Assembly (NCBI GenBank): GCA_001916715.1
Contig: MNSZ01000051.1
Coordinates: forward strand, 103,932-112,537
DNA: 8,606 bases
Direction: 5' to 3'
Source of the DNA: Firmicutes bacterium CAG:24053_14
GTDB taxonomy: Bacteria > Bacillota > Clostridia > Oscillospirales > Oscillospiraceae
Positions within the stretch are counted from its first letter, which is position 1, and every line of letters begins with the position of its first letter. The translations under genes were made by a program, and so were the position numbers. The notes under the pieces are model-generated. The model saw only the letters and a list, made by a program, of their open reading frames with translations. It had not been told where the DNA came from and did no database searches. Positions 6,701-8,606 of the stretch are shown here, one piece after another.

Positions 6701-8065
6701 GCTGGACAGGCTCCAAAGCCTTTTTGAGTAGTTCAGGATTGCTGGCAAGCAGGCTCGCAAGAGCTTCTGCATCAAGTGCGGGTGCGGCAGTAACGGGTGC
6801 TTCTTCTGTCTTGCCTTTGTAAAAGGATTGCTCCATCTCATCAGCAAGGCGACGGCGATCCTCGTCAAGAATGTGCGCATAGCGCTTGGTCACCATATCG
6901 GGAGAGTTCCATCCGCCATCACCCTGTACCGCTTTTAGATCGCCCTTGGAGAGCCGAAGTTTTACGCCCGTACTCGTATGCCGTAAACTGTGAAACACGA
7001 CATTATCGACATTGATTGTCGGGTCGTTCAGACCAATAAGGACTTCCTTGAATCGTTTATTCAGATGCTCGGTCATAATCGGTCGGCCGTTGGCTTGGCA
7101 GATAATCAGGCCATAATCCATATAGCCGTCGTCGCCAAGCTCCAGTTTCAGCTTCATTTGCATCTCTCTGAGCTTTTCGAGCTTCTTTGCAACGGTTTCG
7201 GGAATGTAGACAGTACGAATACTGCCCTCCGTTTTCGGCTGCTTTAAGACAATCACCGTCCGTGTGCCCGGATAGAGGTTTGGAAAGCGGAAAAGGATGT
7301 CCATTTTGGGTAGCTTTTCAATCAGTTTCTTATCAACACGGTCAATCACACGGTCGATGTATAGCACCTGATCACTCCGGCTAAAGCGCTCCCACTGCGT
7401 TCCACCGACCTCACCGCCGCGCATACAACAAGCAAACGCCAGTTGTATCGCACAGTGCATCACATATAAGTCGTAGATGTCGGTGCGGTCGGTAAAGTCC
7501 AATACTCTTTGCAGTTGTTCGGGAGTCAAGGCATCCCGTTTAGCCTCCTTGTGCTCCGGCAGTGTCGCATCCAAAAACGGATTTTTCGCAATGTACTCCC
7601 ACTTTTTCGCCTGATTGAAAGCACATCGCAGAACCTTGTGGATGTCATGAATGGTTGAGGGGCTGATATGCTCCCGCTTTGGTTTGCCCATATTGGTTGC
7701 GGCTCTGCTTCGTTCAACAGAAAATGATAAAAGTCATCGACGGTCTTGGTGCGGATGCTGCGAAGTTTTTTGTCGCCCCAATAGGGATGGACATAATTTT
7801 CAAGCAAGCCTACATTTCCGTCATAGGTTGATGCCACCCATTTTTTCTCACCGTATTTTTCGATGAACTCATACAAGAACTCGCTTACGGTAATATCATT
7901 GTGATCCACATGGGTGTTCTGTTCTTTCTCATATTCAATCGTTGCTTTGCGGGATTTGGCTGCCGAATAGCTCAGCCCCGATTCCCATACCTGATGACGA
8001 TTTGAACCCTCGCCCTCATAATAAACGACAGAATATGTTTTGCCTCTCTTTACGATTGAAGCCAT
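6684..8065 (-). pseudogene. int: Tyrosine recombinase (integrase) with a one-base frameshift
   Basis: The start ATG (8065) opens MASIVKRGKTYSVVYYEGEG, an arm-type DNA-binding domain, followed by a core-binding domain (ITVSEFLYEFIEKYG to TKTVDDFYHFLLNEAEPQ). Near 7693-7707 the frame fails; the rest continues in another frame as GKPKREHISPSTIHDIHKVL and the catalytic domain to the TGA at 6684. All six expected catalytic residues are visible: R in CMRGGEVGG, K in QPKTEG, H and R in HSLRH, W in GDGGW and Y in TKRYAHI. One added base near AACCAAT would restore a protein of about 460 residues, for example by making the CC a CCC. The C-terminal tail beyond Tyr is long and Ala/Leu-rich, and its last codons contain one TTGCTAAT box. 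The protein would integrate and excise the element at the tRNA. As written it is truncated in the first frame; a sequence error or a real inactivating change are both possible. Confidence 0.9.
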
Positions 8066-8066
8066 A

Positions 8067-8282
8067 TCAAATACCTCCGTTATCTGTGATATTATCAAGC
8101 CACTCATCGAAAGAGAGTTTTGAAATTCTTATGGTTCTGCCGATACGGACGATTTTGAACTCTCCCGAATTGCACAGTTCATATGCTTTTCTACGCCCGA
8201 TATTCAGTATGGAGCGTATCTCATCGACAGAGTATGTCCGTTTTCCGACAGAGTATTTCGGTACAATCTGTTCCAACCACAT
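8067..8282 (-). CDS. xis: Excisionase-type winged helix-turn-helix DNA-binding protein
   Basis: The product is about 71 residues. TYSVDEIRSILNIGRRKAYEL (about 16-36) is a MerR-like helix-turn-helix, and GEFKIVRIGRTIRISKLSFDEWL (40-62) is the wing and final helix of the excisionase-family domain. Such proteins bend attachment-site DNA and favour excision by the neighbouring integrase; some also regulate. The frame is open further upstream (ATG at 8366), but a promoter lies inside that extension, so I prefer 8282. Its AAAGGAG is only 2 bases from this ATG; a TTG at 8276 would have a better spacing of 8 bases, so the exact start is open. The stop is one base from the integrase start, and the integrase ribosome binding site lies in the last codons, so the two genes are coupled. 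Confidence 0.85.
   Translation of the reverse strand: MWLEQIVPKYSVGKRTYSVDEIRSILNIGRRKAYELCNSGEFKIVRIGRTIRISKLSFDEWLDNITDNGGI
8074..8078 (-). promoter_or_regulatory. Ribosome binding site of the integrase, inside xis
   Basis: On the - strand GGAGG sits 8 bases before the integrase ATG at 8065 and forms part of the last Gly codons of the excisionase gene. It fixes MASIVKRG as the integrase start and rules out the upstream ATG at 8107, which lies within xis. Confidence 0.8.
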
Positions 8283-8294
8283 AACTCCTTTCTC

Positions 8295-8370
8295 ACAAGC
8301 GACTTGATTGTACCTGCTTGTCCTGTAAGACAAGAAGATTATATCACCCGAAAGACGGAGCGTCACTTGT
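8295..8370. repeat. ACAAG/CTTGT boxes around the xis promoter, possible operator
   Basis: Five-base boxes occur as ACAAG at 8295-8299 and 8330-8334 and as CTTGT at 8317-8321 and 8366-8370, with a CTTGA at 8303-8307. CTTGTC (8317-8322) and GACAAG (8329-8334) form an inverted repeat just downstream of the -10 box, over the likely transcription start. This position suits a repressor or Xis autoregulation site, but the boxes are short and chance is possible. Confidence 0.4.
8338..8366 (-). promoter_or_regulatory. Promoter of the xis-int unit
   Basis: Read on the - strand, GTGACG (8366-8361) is followed after 17 bases by a perfect TATAAT (8343-8338). Transcription would start near 8331, leaving a leader of about 48 bases before the xis start at 8282. 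Confidence 0.7.
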
Positions 8371-8401
8371 GCAAATTCAGCTTTTTCCGATAAAACATCT
8401 G

Positions 8402-8606
8402 CTATTTGCGGACAATCTCATAATCCAGCCCTTTTCTGCTGTTGCAGTAGGTGCAAGTGTCTTTTGCCATTTGGTTCGGGTCGATCCTGCGTAAATAATA
8501 AGCACCCGTGCCGTAGAAATTATCGGCGCAGGTGCTGCAAAGGCAGAGGATCAGTTTTTTCGGGACGCTTTCGATCAGACCGATGCTGACCGCCAGCGCA
8601 TGGTTG
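8402..8606 (-). CDS. Cysteine-rich small protein, partial (5' end outside window)
   Basis: The - strand is open from the window edge to a TAG at 8404-8402, giving 67 visible residues with no start codon at the left of the visible part. Five cysteines are arranged as CLCSTC (21-26) and CTYC (51-54), with FYGTGAYYLRRIDPNQMAKD between them and the ending RKGLDYEIVRK. Two paired-cysteine knuckles about 25 residues apart suggest a small zinc-binding fold, so a DNA- or RNA-binding accessory role is possible, but I do not recognise a named family. It lies upstream of xis in the same direction, so it is probably cargo or a maintenance gene of the element. A separate promoter lies between it and xis. 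Confidence 0.65.
   Translation of the reverse strand, partial: NHALAVSIGLIESVPKKLILCLCSTCADNFYGTGAYYLRRIDPNQMAKDTCTYCNSRKGLDYEIVRK

Noticed and set aside
8283..8366. N-terminal extension of the excisionase to an ATG at 8366
   Set aside because: A TATAAT promoter and operator-like boxes lie inside it, and the extra residues do not resemble the family's N-terminus.
1..8606. CRISPR array, insertion sequence or phage structural genes
   Set aside because: No regularly spaced repeats, transposase motifs or virion proteins are visible in any frame.

Overview
The window looks like a chromosomal segment of a bacterium of the class Clostridia (Firmicutes), possibly a gut species. This rests on the style of the F1 subunits, strong AGGAGG-type ribosome binding sites, an ABC-ATPase/FtsX-type fusion permease of a kind common in Clostridia, and a Clostridia-style integrative element. 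No genus can be assigned from the sequence alone.

Left part (1-3114, + strand): the distal half of an F1Fo ATP synthase operon in the usual order atpA (3' end only), atpG, atpD, atpC, closed by a strong hairpin terminator. atpA, atpG and atpC read normally. atpD does not. The conserved stretch after MNEPPGAR lacks about nine codons, and the reading frame changes there. The arithmetic fits a 25-base deletion: the present span plus 25 bases gives exactly 463 codons, a normal beta-subunit length. As written, no full-length catalytic beta subunit is made.

Middle (3121-6176, - strand): a convergent single-gene unit with its own promoter and terminator. It encodes a 983-residue ABC exporter-type protein in which an ATPase domain is fused to a four-helix FtsX/MacB-type permease with an unusually large (about 560 residues) extracytoplasmic domain.

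Right part (6231-8606): a tRNA-associated integration locus. A strong promoter precedes a damaged tRNA-Arg(CCU) copy and then an intact, CCA-encoding tRNA-Arg(CCU) with a terminator. Next come about 200 bases carrying repeated TTGCTAAT boxes, which are candidate integrase arm sites. After them, on the - strand and read from right to left, lie a cysteine-rich small protein (cut by the window end), an excisionase-like winged-HTH protein and a tyrosine recombinase. The integrase gene starts one base after the excisionase stop codon and is broken by a one-base frameshift near 7700. The rest of the element lies beyond 8606.

The most interesting locus is 6231-6700. One tRNA-Arg copy is recognisable only up to its anticodon loop, where tyrosine integrases often cross over. 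A second, complete copy with the same anticodon follows, and then a repeat array leads into the integrase. The damaged copy may be an integration scar or a decayed duplicate; sequence beyond the window would decide. Two frame-breaking indels in 8.6 kb also raise the possibility of assembly or sequencing error.
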